From NCBI RefSeq assembly GCF_015565955.1, contig NZ_CP064760.1, positions 124,001 through 188,000 of the forward strand: DNA of 64,000 nt. Reading direction: 5' to 3'. Under the pieces are notes generated by a model. The model made no database searches, was not told where the DNA came from, and worked only from the letters and a program-made list of their open reading frames with translations. The first letter of the stretch is position 1; each line of letters starts with the position of its first letter. Shown one piece after another: positions 47,314 to 59,894 of this stretch. The translations under genes and the position numbers were made by a program. The DNA comes from Microbacterium schleiferi (GTDB lineage Bacteria; Actinomycetota; Actinomycetes; Actinomycetales; Microbacteriaceae).

Positions 47314-49062
47314 TCAGTCAGCGCTCTCCAGTCGCAGCTCGACGTTCAGCTGCGAAGCGTCGAGTTCGGCCAGCGCCCGGCGCAGGGCCGCGCTGCCGAA
47401 CTCGCCGCCGCTGCTGAGTTCGATCAGCCGTTCCCGGCGCACGCGGATGAGCGCGAGTCGCAGCTCGAGGATGTCGCGCGCCTCCTCATCCTCCGCCTCC
47501 CCTGCCTGCAGGAACATCGGCCCGACGCGTTCGGTGAACTCCACCTCAAACGGCGAGCCGTCCCGCCGCGTGAGTGACCCGTCCTCCGCGGCCATCAGCG
47601 CAGCCTGGTGCATCTCGCGGATGATTCGCTGCTGTTCGGATCTGACCAGGTTCTCGTCGTCCTCGTTCGACACCCGCAGCATGCGGACCAGGGCCGGAAG
47701 CGTGAAGCCCTGCAGCATGAGGCTCGTCAGGGCCACGGCGAAGGCGGCGAAGATGAGGAAATGTCGCGATGGCGCATCGGCCGGCAGAGTCTGCGCCGCG
47801 GCGAGGGTGACCACACCGCGCATGCCCGACCAGACGATGATCGTGCCGTGCTTCCAGCCGAGCGGCGTCGATCGGTAGTAGTTCAGATCCGACATCCCCG
47901 GGTGATCCCGCGGCGGACCGCGGCGATGCGGTGGTTCCACCGCGCCTCGGTCACGGGCCTGCCGCGGCGCCCGAGCTGCTCGGGACCGCCGGCTTCGATC
48001 TCATCGATCCGGTCGGAGATGGCGTTCAGGCGTTTTGCGCGCCGCGGGTGCAGGCGCCGCCCCTGGGCCCACACCAGCAGAGCGACGTATCCGGCGCGTA
48101 CCGCGAGCAGGATGCCGAAGGCCGCCCCGCGATCCAAAGGCCGTGGGCGATGCCGTGGATGCCGTTGGCGGTGCCCTCCACGATCTCGCTCATCTCGAGG
48201 CCCATGATGAGGAAGACGCCGCCCTCGAGGATGAGTTCGACGGTGCGCCAGGTGACGTGATCCGACATCCGCTGTTCCGGCGTGAACCAGCGCGCAGCGC
48301 CCTGGCCGGTGACGATCCCCGCGATCACGGCGGCGACAAGCCCCGATCCGCCCAGCTCTTCGGTGGGGAGGTAGGCGACGAAGGGAACGATGAACCCGAC
48401 CGCGGTCGTGGCTGCCGAGCTGCGCAGCCACGACCGCAGCCGGAGATTCGCGTACCCCACGATCGCGCCGATGACGATCGCGATGAAAACCGCCCAGAAG
48501 AAGCCGCCCACGGCATCGATGAAGGGTGGCGGCTTTCCCGTCGACGTGATCAGCACGAAGGCAGCGACCGCCGAGTTCAAGATGACGAGCGCGCTCGCGT
48601 CGTTGAGAAGGCTCTCGCCCTCGAGCATCGTCACGACCCGGCGCGACACTCCGAGCCGTTTGGCAACGGCCGTCGCGACGGCATCCGTGGGGCTGAGAAT
48701 CGCGCCCAGAGCGAGTGCCAGGGGATAGCCGAGGTCGGGAATCGTGACGTAGAAGAACGTTCCCAGCACGAACGAGCTGATGAACACGAGCACGACCGCG
48801 AGGCCGGCGATCGGCAGCAGGTCGCGGCGGAATTCGACGGCCGGCAGCGACACCGCCGCCGAGTACAACAGCGGCGGAAGCACCCCGACCAGGATCCATT
48901 CCGGGTCGACGTTGATGTCGGGAAGGAACGGCAGGTAGCTCGCGACGATGCCGATGAGCACGAGCAGCAGCGGGCCCGCGACCTTGATGCGGGGCGCAAC
49001 ACGCGCCGTCATGGCGACGACGAGCACGCCGCCGATGACAAAGAGGAACGACTCCGTCGTCG

Positions 49063-49066
<4 letters not shown>
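47314..49066 (-). CDS. Na+/H+ antiporter NhaP (CPA1 family), two apparent frameshifts
   Basis: The N-terminal frame gives helices with LSPTDAVATAV and EGESLLNDASALV, the ion-binding and pore motifs of CPA1 antiporters. It is interrupted twice. Adding one C (plus strand) at 48125-48128 continues to RAGYVALLVWAQG, and one more at 47896-47899 continues to SGMRGVVTLAAA, the conserved Arg helix. The cytoplasmic tail ends in LRLESAD. The full protein is about 585 aa. GTG 49066 overlaps the mdh stop. It should exchange sodium or potassium for protons. Confidence 0.87.
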
Positions 49067-51794
<2,728 letters not shown>

Positions 51795-51798
<4 letters not shown>

Positions 51799-53548
51799 GA
51801 CCGGAACGCCGACTCGAGGATGCCGAGCAGAGTCGTCAGCCGCGGTCGGATGCGGAATCGGGTGAGCAGCCGCCCGCCGTCCGCGGCCCCGGTACTGGTG
51901 ACGAACCACGGCGGCCGGGGCAGCGCCGAGAATGTGCCAGGTCCCACCAGCGACCCCACTGAACGCGGGAACGGTCGGAAGGGGCCGCGCATGACTCCGC
52001 GCTCGACAGCGTCGAGGAGCAGAGCGTTGTGGACGACGCCGATGCCGCTCTGGACGTTCTCGAGGGTCCCGCCGGGGTAGGCGCCCCAGGGCATCGTCGG
52101 GATGCCGAACGCGACACCGGTCCAGGTGTTGATCGCCACGGTGCCGTAGCGCAGCTCGGCAACCGCGTGCTCGAACCCGTCGCCGAGAGCCGCTTCGGTA
52201 TCGGGGTCGATGAGCAGGTTGGCTCCGAGGGTTCCGGTGAGCCGGTCGTTCGCGTACTCGACGGCGGCGTCCAGGAACTCCTGGCCGTCGCCGGGGAGGG
52301 CGACGACCCCCAGGGCCGGCGCGAAGTACTCCGTCGTTTCCATCGGCGTCGGATCGGCATCCGTGCCCACCTCGATGACGGCACGGGTATGCCCGGCCGA
52401 CCACTGCGCATCCGGATAGGTGTCGGCGATCTCGGTGAGCCGAGCCTGCGCCCCCGGGTACCAGACGGGCCGCTGGGGTGCGCGGGCCATGGCGGCCTCC
52501 ACCTCGGCGAGGAACTGCTCGCGCTGCGCCCATCCGGCGCTGAGGATGACGACCTGCCCGGCGACGCAGTTATGTCCGCTGTTGTGCAGGCGCATCGTGG
52601 CGACGTGTTCGGCCTGGAAACGCAGGTCCGCGTCCGTCCACCGGCCCGGAACGACGATGATCGGAGACACGCCACCCAGTTCGGCGGTGATCGGTACAGA
52701 GAGGCGCGGGCGTGCGCGACGCTTGCCCGTTGCGGTGCGGCCGAACACGATCGTGTCGAACGTGCGGGCGGCCCCCGTGATGTGCACGTGATCGATGCCC
52801 TGATGCTCGGTGAGGGCTGCGCCGACCTCGCCGCCTCCCTGCACGATGCGCAGCAAGCCGAGCGAGACGAGGGGAGCCAGCGCGCGACCGAACACGGGGG
52901 CGAGCGAATCCTGCGTCGGGTTGATCTTGAGGATGCTGACGCGGTTGTGTGCGATCAGCTCGTACAGCACGTCGAGCACCGGGATCGAGGTGATGTTGCC
53001 GGCGCCCAGCACGACCCCCACGCCCCCCGATTCGCCTGTCGTCAGCTGGCCGAGGCCTGCCGTGCGCTGCGCGTCGGCGAGAGTGACGCCGGGGCGCAGC
53101 CAGACCTCCCCTGTATAGCCCGAGATCAGCAGGCCGTCGGCAGCGTTCGTGGGGAAGGCGTGCACGCGGACCCGGTCGCCCGGGGCGCGGTCGACCCGCA
53201 CGTGATCGAGGGGGCTTCCGCCTACGCGCAGGCTGGAGAGTGTGTCGATGTAGGCGTCGATCGCGACCACGGTCGCGTACGGTCCGGTCAGCCACTCCTC
53301 GCCCACCAGCGGGTGACCCGGCTCTAGCCCCTTGGACCGCGCCGCCGTGAGGGCCCACTCTTCGGCTTCCACAGCGACGGTGGCGTGGATGCTGCGCAGC
53401 AGCCTGATCCGCTGGGTCAGGGTCAGGACCTGCCAGGTGCGCGACCCCTCCCTCACCTCGTCGACAGCCGCATCGAGCTGCTCAGCGACGGAGGTGTCGG
53501 GGTATCGGTTGTCGCCGTGTCGGTGGCGGGACGAACGGATGACGGCAT
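51795..53548 (-). CDS. Aldehyde dehydrogenase family protein (apparent frameshift near the start)
   Basis: This long ALDH-like protein (about 584 aa) has the nucleophile Cys in HNSGHNCVAGQ, the Glu in TAELGGVSPI and late PWGAYPGGTLENVQSG. Residues before about 50 are unusual for the family. ATG 53548 has a perfect AAGGAG ribosome site but needs one C (plus-strand G) added at 53499-53502; in the existing frame a start at 53579 (MLEARPKERAH) is possible. It is coupled with the GMC oxidoreductase. Confidence 0.78.
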
Positions 53549-53638
53549 GGGCGCGCTCCTTCGGACGTGCCTCCAGCATATGTCCGCGGCACCGCGTCTC
53601 ACCTGCCGTGGTGCGCCGTCTCACGGGCGCGGTGGCCG

Positions 53639-53905
53639 CTAGGAGATCAGGGCGAGTTCGCGCAGCTTCGCCTCGACGTCGGCATTGCTCGGCTCGACGT
53701 GGTGCGACGCGTCGGGGTAGACCACGACGGGGATGTTCGTTCGTCCAGAGATGTCGCGCGCGACATCCGCCGCTGCAGGGTCGGCCTCGAGATCGACGTA
53801 CTCGTAGTCCACGCCCAGTTCGTCGAGCTGCGCCTTCGTGCGCCGGCAATCACGGCACCAGTCCGCGCCGAACATCGTCAGGGTTCCGGGAGTTTCCGAA
53901 GTCAT
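53639..53905 (-). CDS. Mycoredoxin-like glutaredoxin
   Basis: This 88-aa thioredoxin-fold protein has the CRDC active site in MFGADWCRDCRRTKAQ and the cis-Pro loop TNIPVVVYPD. Actinobacteria use such proteins with mycothiol to reduce mixed disulfides. ATG 53905 lies 6 nt after TACGCT (leaderless pattern). Confidence 0.88.
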   Translation of the reverse strand: MTSETPGTLTMFGADWCRDCRRTKAQLDELGVDYEYVDLEADPAAADVARDISGRTNIPVVVYPDASHHVEPSNADVEAKLRELALIS

Positions 53906-54015
53906 GCACCCAGCGTACGACCGTTACACGCCACGCGGCCGGGCAGTCTGTGGATGCGCTATGGATCGGTGGACAGCCATACGGCGATGTCGCCCGGACA
54001 TGCCAGCATTGGTCC

Positions 54016-55167
54016 ATGGAGCTTTCCATCGTCGTGCCGACATACAACGAGGCACCTAATGTCGCGGAGCTCGTCGCAAGGACGGCCGCGGCGATGAACG
54101 GCATCCGGGCTGAGATCGTCTTCGTCGACGACAGCACCGACGATACCGCTGACGAGATCCGTCGAGTCGCTGCCGAGGCGACGATTCCGGTGCGCGTGAT
54201 CCACCGCGACATTGCCACCGGCGGCCTCGGCGGGGCTGTGATGGTCGGATTCGACGCCGCAACCTCTGACATCTGCGTCGTCATGGACGGCGACCTCCAG
54301 CATCCGCCCGAGGACATCCCGCGCCTCTGGCGTCGCTACACGGTCGGGGATGTCGACGCCGTCGTCGCCTCCCGATACAACGGCGAGGGAACAAACGGCG
54401 GGCTTGCCGGGGCATCCCGTATCGCCGTGTCGAAGTCGGCAACCCTGCTGACGAAGGCGATGTTCCCGGGCAGACTCAAGGGCGTCAGCGACCCGATGAC
54501 CGGCTTCTTCCTGATCGATCGCCGCCGCCTCGACCTGCGCACGCTCAAGCCCCGCGGGTTCAAGATCCTCCTCGAGATCCTCGCGCGCACCACCCTCCGC
54601 GTCGCGGAGGTGCCGTTCGATTTCGCCGACCGCAACGCGGGAGAATCGAAGGCGTCGTTCCGGCAGGGCGCCCATTTCCTCACGCAGCTGACGATGCTGC
54701 GGTTCGGCAAGATGTCGATGTTCGCCGTCATCGGCGGCCTGGGCGCGGTGGCCAACATCGCGATCGTCTGGCTGCTCACGCGGTGGGGCGTCGGCGACAT
54801 CCCCGCGATGATCGTCGCGGCCGAAACCACGATCATCGCCAACTTCCTGCTGCAGGAACGGTTCGTCTTCCAGGATGTGAAGGCCGAGGCATCCGGCGTG
54901 TGGGAGCGTTTCGCGAAGTCGTTCGGCTTCAACAACGCCGAGGCGCTGTTGCGAATCCCGCTTACGGCGCTCCTGATCTCGACGTGGCATATCTCGGTGG
55001 TCATCGCGACCACGATCACGCTCGCCCTCGCGTTCGTCGCGCGGTTCCTCTTCCACGCGCTCGTGGTCTACGCACCCTCGCGCAGCCGCCGCAAGGGGGT
55101 CAAGACGCGCACGCGCGAGGTTCTGGAGGAGCTCGACGACCAGGTCATGGCCCCCGGCGAGCTCTGA
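54016..55167 (+). CDS. Family 2 glycosyltransferase with C-terminal GtrA-like membrane domain
   Basis: Residues 1-230 form a GT-A glycosyltransferase (LSIVVPTYNEAPNV, FVDDSTDDT, VVMDGDLQHPPED with the DXD-like metal site). From about 235 on, four hydrophobic helices (FGKMSMFAVIGGLGAVANIA ...) resemble GtrA flippases. Such fusions make polyprenol-phosphate-mannose or glucose. The charged tail ends in DQVMAPGEL. ATG 54016 follows CAGCAT plus 6 nt. Function in cell-wall or glycan assembly is inferred. Confidence 0.87.
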   Translation: MELSIVVPTYNEAPNVAELVARTAAAMNGIRAEIVFVDDSTDDTADEIRRVAAEATIPVRVIHRDIATGGLGGAVMVGFDAATSDICVVMDGDLQHPPEDIPRLWRRYTVGDVDAVVASRYNGEGTNGGLAGASRIAVSKSATLLTKAMFPGRLKGVSDPMTGFFLIDRRRLDLRTLKPRGFKILLEILARTTLRVAEVPFDFADRNAGESKASFRQGAHFLTQLTMLRFGKMSMFAVIGGLGAVANIAIVWLLTRWGVGDIPAMIVAAETTIIANFLLQERFVFQDVKAEASGVWERFAKSFGFNNAEALLRIPLTALLISTWHISVVIATTITLALAFVARFLFHALVVYAPSRSRRKGVKTRTREVLEELDDQVMAPGEL

Positions 55168-55203
55168 GCCGACCCGCTCAGCACTCGGCCGACGACGGCG
55201 AAA

Positions 55204-55266
55204 GGCTCAGCCGATCTGCCCGGAGGCTCAGCCGATCTGCCCGGAGGCTCAGCCGATCTGCGCCGC
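55204..55266. repeat. 21-bp tandem repeat spanning the deacetylase stop codon
   Basis: Three units with an exact 21-bp period (55204-55224, 55225-55245, 55246-55266) carry GGCTCAGCCGATCTGC. The third includes the TGA stop and last codons of the minus-strand deacetylase. The other two lie past it, towards the convergent glycosyltransferase. Confidence 0.8.
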
Positions 55267-56402
55267 CAGGTTTCCGACCGTCATCCCATAGTTCATGCGG
55301 ATGACGGGGAGCGCGAGCTTGTCGCTCCCGATGTGCACGTACCCGTAATCGATCGTGCGAGCCAGTTCGAACCCGGCGGCAGCCACGCCGGCCTTGGCGG
55401 TGTCGTTGTAGTGGCCGAAGGGGTAGGCGATGACCTCTTTCGCCCCGATGTAGGCAGCCGAGGCCTCGAGGTCGGCGGCGATGACATCGGCGGGCTCGTT
55501 GACCATGCGGCCCTGACCGTCGGCGCCCGCGCGATGCATGTCTTCGGTGTGGGATCGGACGATCACGTAGGGCGACGGATGGAGCTCCCGCCGGTCACGG
55601 GTGATCATGAACGAGGTCGCCAGCACGTGGTGAGCATCGACCACGGGCACGGCCAGCTGGTACCAGGTGTCGTCGGCGTCGTCATCCGTCACGATCACGG
55701 AGTGGTTCGGCAGGAAGAGCCGACCGTCGATGAACGCGCTCAGCTCGTCCCAGGTCGGCAGGTAGAAACCCTGGTCGGCGATGTACGCCATCTGCTGCTC
55801 GAAGTCGCCGATGTACGCATAATTCAGGCGGAGCCAGCCGGACTCACCCTCGGGATTCGAGGTGAACTGGTGGTACATGAGGATGGGGATCTGAGCGTCC
55901 TCGGCGGCGTTGGCCTCGGGTGTCGTCCACGCGCCGTACAGGGTGCGCTCGCGCTCATCGCAGGCGACGAGCTCCGAGCCGTTGACGCGGTCCGCGATAT
56001 CGAGGCTGTCCGCGCCGGTGGGTGAGGCGTACCATCCCGCGAAGACGGCCCTTCGCGCGCCGGAATCGGAAGCCCCGCGAACAGCTGACCCTCGTGCTGC
56101 AGCATGGGTGCCACATCCAGCTCGGCACCTTCGAACGAGATCGCGCACGTGGTCGAGTCGCCGCTGTCGATGAGCATCTGTTGGGTCGTGCTCAGCGGCG
56201 GGGGCGTTGCCGGCTGGGTAGGCGTTGCCGGGGCTGGTGCTGCCGACGCGCCCGGATCTGTCAGGCTGAGGGATGCGACGGCTCCGACAATCAGCGCCAC
56301 CAGGGCAACGGCAATCAGCGCCGCCCACACGATCAGACCGCGTCGCGGACGCGCGTGTGCGGGCGCATGACGCACCGGCTCAGCAGTCCCCTGCCCGCTC
56401 AT
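55249..56402 (-). CDS. Polysaccharide deacetylase family protein with N-terminal InlB-like repeat (apparent frameshift)
   Basis: The N-terminus has a membrane anchor (about residues 23-45, LIVWAALIAVALVALIVGAV) then a Pro/Thr-rich linker, so the protein faces outside. Next comes an internalin-B-like repeat (GQLFAGLPIPAREGAVFAGW) that is continuous only if one G is added (plus-strand C at 56049-56051). The deacetylase domain follows (PILMYHQFTSNPEG, TDDDADDTW, SHTEDMH, YPFGHYN). It may modify peptidoglycan or another glycan; the substrate is unknown. Confidence 0.84.
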
Positions 56403-56489
56403 TCGCTACCCCAGTCAGACCCGCGGCCCGTGCCGCGTACGGCGCGGCGTCCGACGCGCACCATCACGCGCGATAGGAGGATTGTATTC

Positions 56490-56888
56490 GTGAATGATGT
56501 CCCTACCATCGATGTCGTGGCCGCCGTGGTCACGGACGGCGACGAGATCCTCGTGTGCCGTCGCGGGCCGCACATCGGTCAGGCAGGCCGGTGGGAGTTT
56601 CCCGGGGGCAAGGTCGAACCGGGCGAAGACCCGGTGGATGCCCTCATCCGTGAGGTGCGGGAAGAGCTCGGGGTCGGCATCCGTGTCACGGGTCATCTCT
56701 CCACCGACGACACCCACGTCGGTGACCGCATCATCCGTCTTGCCTGTTATCGCGCCGAGCTCACGGCCGAGCGACCCACCGACAGCACCGATCACGATGA
56801 ACTGCGGTGGGTGAGCCGAGGTGCCCTCGATCAGTTCTGGTGGGCCGAACCCGACCTTCCCGCTGTGCGGATCCTGACCGCGGAGTAG
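56490..56888 (+). CDS. mutT: Nudix hydrolase (MutT-type 8-oxo-dGTP diphosphatase)
   Basis: This 132-aa Nudix protein has the box GGKVEPGEDPVDALIREVRE followed by ELGV, with all catalytic glutamates, and the start VVAAVVTDGDEILVCRRGP. GTG 56490 follows AGGAGG at 56475-56480. The length fits MutT, which removes oxidised guanine nucleotides. Other Nudix substrates are possible. Confidence 0.87.
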   Translation: MNDVPTIDVVAAVVTDGDEILVCRRGPHIGQAGRWEFPGGKVEPGEDPVDALIREVREELGVGIRVTGHLSTDDTHVGDRIIRLACYRAELTAERPTDSTDHDELRWVSRGALDQFWWAEPDLPAVRILTAE

Positions 56889-56897
56889 CATGCGAGC

Positions 56898-57410
56898 GTG
56901 CCTCGCTACGTGATCACCCTCGTCGGAGAGGACCGGTCGGGACTGGTCTCGGCGGTCGCGGATGCCGTCAGCGCCCACGGCGGCAACTGGGAGGGGAGCC
57001 AGCTCGCCGAACGCGCGGGAGTCTTCGCCGGGGTCATCGAAATCTCGGTTCCCGAGGAGTCGGCTGCGCCGCTGCTGTCAGCCCTGCGGGAGCTCGACGA
57101 GACCCTGACCGTGACGACGCTCTCGGGCGCGGAGTCGTCCACTGCCAGCAGCCCGGTCAGTTCCCTCGTGATCTCCTTGGTCGCCAACGACCGCCCGGGA
57201 ATCGTCCGCGAGGTCTCGGCAGTGCTGGCCGCGCACGAGCTCAGCATCGATGACCTGTCGACGGACGTGCGGGACGCGGCGATGGCCGGTGGGCGCGTCT
57301 TCGAGGCATCCGTTCTCGCCCACGCGGCACCCGGGACCGACCTTTCCCGGGTGAAGGACGACCTGGAGAAGCTGGCCGCGGAGTTGCAGGTCGAGATCGC
57401 GATCGGCTGA
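56898..57410 (+). CDS. Double ACT-domain protein (GcvR-like)
   Basis: This 170-aa protein consists of two ACT domains: RYVITLVGEDRSGLVSAVAD at the start and LVISLVANDRPGIVREVSAV near residue 90. Such proteins bind amino acids and in some bacteria control glycine cleavage genes. TAGCAT lies exactly 6 nt before GTG 56898. It starts about 10 bp after mutT. The ligand is unknown. Confidence 0.82.
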   Translation: MPRYVITLVGEDRSGLVSAVADAVSAHGGNWEGSQLAERAGVFAGVIEISVPEESAAPLLSALRELDETLTVTTLSGAESSTASSPVSSLVISLVANDRPGIVREVSAVLAAHELSIDDLSTDVRDAAMAGGRVFEASVLAHAAPGTDLSRVKDDLEKLAAELQVEIAIG

Positions 57411-57445
57411 GGCCGAGTCGTCGCGGGGGCTGGGTCACGCGCCGA

Positions 57446-57754
57446 TCACTGACGTGCGAGGGCGTCCCAGTTGATCTCGATGCGGCTCGGGTCGCTGCGT
57501 GAAATGAGCGCGGGCAGCGTGGATCCGACACGCGGCCAGTACTTGGCACTGGTCACGACTTCGGTGCTGATGTGGGTCTCGGGGATGCCAGCGGTCGTCG
57601 TGACGACCTCGAGCTGGCACGCCTGGTAGCGTGCGCGCCCCTCGCGGTCGGATGCCGACACGACCCGAACCGTGCCCCGCACCGCATCGGCCAGCGGGTC
57701 GCCCGTGTACTTCTCGATCATGTGCGCGGCCTCTTCGACCCAGGGCTCCTCCAT
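57446..57754 (-). CDS. Conserved hypothetical protein
   Basis: This 102-aa soluble protein has no motif that I recognise. The sequence (QACQLEVVTTTAGIPETHIS, ALISRSDPSRIEINWD) suggests a small beta-rich protein. ATG 57754 is supported by TATGCT 6 nt upstream, so expression is likely. It is convergent with the ACT-domain gene. Confidence 0.6.
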   Translation of the reverse strand: MEEPWVEEAAHMIEKYTGDPLADAVRGTVRVVSASDREGRARYQACQLEVVTTTAGIPETHISTEVVTSAKYWPRVGSTLPALISRSDPSRIEINWDALARQ

Positions 57755-57803
57755 GCCCGAAGCATAGGCGACGGGGTGTTACGGGCGTGTCACCGCGGCG
57801 CGC

Positions 57804-58718
57804 TCAGTCCGTGTGGGAAGACGCGCCCCGGGAGGCCTCGAGTCGGCGCAATCGGCGCCGGGCCATATCGTGCGCGCGGGGACCGCTGCCGAGGCTCTTG
57901 CCCGCGACGAACAGAACGAGCCGCGTCATCGTGACAACCGGCAGCCAGGATCGCCGCAGGCGCAGCATCCGCCGGTACTCGCGGGGGATGGTCGCGACAG
58001 CGCCGGCGAACAACAGCCGGTACGCCCACCGCAGCGATCCGTCCAGCGGTACCGATCGGAGGAAGCGGACGACGTCGTCGACGCGTTCGTCACCGCGCAG
58101 GATGCCGCGGTCGAGGTACCCGTGCATCCGGGCCCGCAAGCCCGCAGCAGTCTCGGGTGGGTCTGTCACCCCCATCAACCGACCGGCGGTCGCCCACTCA
58201 CGGACGTAGGCATCCGGTCCGCCGGGGATCGGACCGCCCCAGGTCTCGTGGCACGTCAGAAAGGCATCCGTGAACGCGAGATGCACCCACTCGACCAGCT
58301 CCGCATCGGCGGCGGAGTACGCGCGGCTCGCGCCGGAGCTGTCGCGATAGTCGCCGGAGACCTCGGCGTGAAAGCGCGCCACGCGACCGAGTTCGGCATC
58401 CACCTGCTCCTGCGATCCGAACGTGACGCAGATGACCCAGCGCACCGTTCCGGCCAGGCGCCCCAGGGGGTCCTCGCGGTAGCGCGACCAATCGTGCACG
58501 CCCGCCATCGCGCCGGGGTGGAGTGCCTGCATCAGCAGCGCACGGATGCCGGCAACCAGCGTCGGCATGCCGGCGTGAACGGTCCAGGCTGCGCCATCTT
58601 CGGCGAACAGGCCCGGGTCATCGCCCCGTTCGAGCCGCTGCACCCACGGGGGCATCCCGTTCGGATCCCCGGACAGCGGCACGAGCAGGCGCGCGCGAAA
58701 TCCGGGTCGAGAGGTCAC
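57804..58718 (-). CDS. DUF2236 / MpaB-like oxygenase family protein
   Basis: This 304-aa helical protein matches the DUF2236 family, which includes latex-clearing Lcp and fungal MpaB. It has LMQALHPGAMAGVHDWSRYR, TVRWVICVTFGSQ and VHLAFTDAFLTCHETWGG, with histidines that coordinate heme in Lcp. There is no signal peptide, so it is probably cytoplasmic. It overlaps nrdI by four bases. The reaction is not known. Confidence 0.8.
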   Translation of the reverse strand: MTSRPGFRARLLVPLSGDPNGMPPWVQRLERGDDPGLFAEDGAAWTVHAGMPTLVAGIRALLMQALHPGAMAGVHDWSRYREDPLGRLAGTVRWVICVTFGSQEQVDAELGRVARFHAEVSGDYRDSSGASRAYSAADAELVEWVHLAFTDAFLTCHETWGGPIPGGPDAYVREWATAGRLMGVTDPPETAAGLRARMHGYLDRGILRGDERVDDVVRFLRSVPLDGSLRWAYRLLFAGAVATIPREYRRMLRLRRSWLPVVTMTRLVLFVAGKSLGSGPRAHDMARRRLRRLEASRGASSHTD

Positions 58719-59200
58719 TGCTTCAGGATGCCATCGCGGGGGAGCCCCGGCTCCGGATCGGAGACACCGGGGTGGGATGCAGCGAGTGCGGCATCCAGGT
58801 CGTCGAGGATCTGGGCGCAGTGGATGACGTCCTCCGGGGTGCCGGCCAGCTCGAACTCGAACAGCACGGGGCGTCCCGACCGCACCGCCAGTTCGCGGGC
58901 CGCGGCCTGGTAGTAGACGCCGAAGTTGCGGTTGCCTGATCCGATGATGCCCAGCATCCGGCGGCGGTTGGCGGGGGAGCGCAGGAAGCTGCGGACCCCG
59001 GCGGGCAGGGTGACCTCGTTCGCGTTGCCTGCCTTGTAGGACGGGGTCAGCAGCACCCAGGGCACGGATGCCTCATCCTTGCGCACCGCGGGATCGGCGA
59101 GGTTGTACACGGCACGGCCGGTCGCCTCGGCAAGGTGCTGCGCGAAACGTCCCGTGAGGTTTGAGGTCGACGAGTAGTAGTAGACCGGGGTCTTCTCCAC
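58715..59200 (-). CDS. nrdI: Class Ib ribonucleotide reductase flavodoxin NrdI
   Basis: NrdI supplies the oxidant that activates the manganese cofactor of NrdEF. The 161-aa protein has YYYSSTSNLTGRFAQHL with the FMN phosphate loop and the hallmark GSGNRNFGVYYQAA. GTG 59200 lies 6 nt after GACACT. The usual nrdH, nrdE and nrdF genes are not adjacent; instead a DUF2236 gene is coupled to it. Confidence 0.9.
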   Translation of the reverse strand: MEKTPVYYYSSTSNLTGRFAQHLAEATGRAVYNLADPAVRKDEASVPWVLLTPSYKAGNANEVTLPAGVRSFLRSPANRRRMLGIIGSGNRNFGVYYQAAARELAVRSGRPVLFEFELAGTPEDVIHCAQILDDLDAALAASHPGVSDPEPGLPRDGILKQ

Positions 59201-59411
59201 GCTTCCAGTGTCCCGCCATGCTCTCTGGAACGGGCCACATGCCGCCGGAGATAACTGTGACCGTGCCGGCATGTCATCGTGCCAGGGGGGCCGCCGGATG
59301 AGCCGGTCGAGGTCTCGTGGACGGTCGGGTGAGCAATCTCTACTCATTGTTCGCGCTCGGCCGTGCACGTGACGATAGTGACCGTCCTCGAACGCCACAG
59401 AAGGAAGTCAG

Positions 59412-59891
59412 ATGACTCTTCAGCTTTCTCGCTCTCCGCGCGCCCTTGCGCTTGTGGGTGCGATCCCGATCCTCGCCATGACCATCGCCGGGTGCAGCCT
59501 TGTCCCTTCACCCGAGAGCATCGTCGAGCGCGTCGTCGAGGAGGCGGCGAACCAGACGGGCGAAGACATCGATCTCGACGTGGGTCTCAGTGGTGATGGC
59601 GCTTCGCTCCCCGAGGGCTGGCCCGACCTGCCTGTCCCGGAAGGCAACGTCGTGTCGGCCATCAGGGTCAACGACAGCTTCAGCATCTCCGTCGAGGTTG
59701 CCGACGAAGACTCGGCGCGCGCCACGGTCGACGAACTACAGGGCCTTGGATTCGAGGTGACCTCGGAGACCGACTTCGGTCAGCTCAAGGGAGTAATGCT
59801 CACCTCAGACGAGTGGAGCATCGTGTACGGCTGGACCGTGTCCGACGATGGCATCGTGGTCTCCTACACGGTGTCCAGTGCAGCCGGTTGA
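59412..59891 (+). CDS. Small lipoprotein of unknown function
   Basis: This 159-aa protein has a signal peptide ending in a lipobox (AMTIAGC, Cys at about 28). The mature part is acidic with a repeated alpha/beta pattern (ESIVERVVEEAANQTGEDID). No family was recognised. ATG 59412 follows AAGGAAG. It is three bases from the end of the convergent LuxR gene. Confidence 0.75.
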   Translation: MTLQLSRSPRALALVGAIPILAMTIAGCSLVPSPESIVERVVEEAANQTGEDIDLDVGLSGDGASLPEGWPDLPVPEGNVVSAIRVNDSFSISVEVADEDSARATVDELQGLGFEVTSETDFGQLKGVMLTSDEWSIVYGWTVSDDGIVVSYTVSSAAG

Positions 59892-59894
59892 CGG

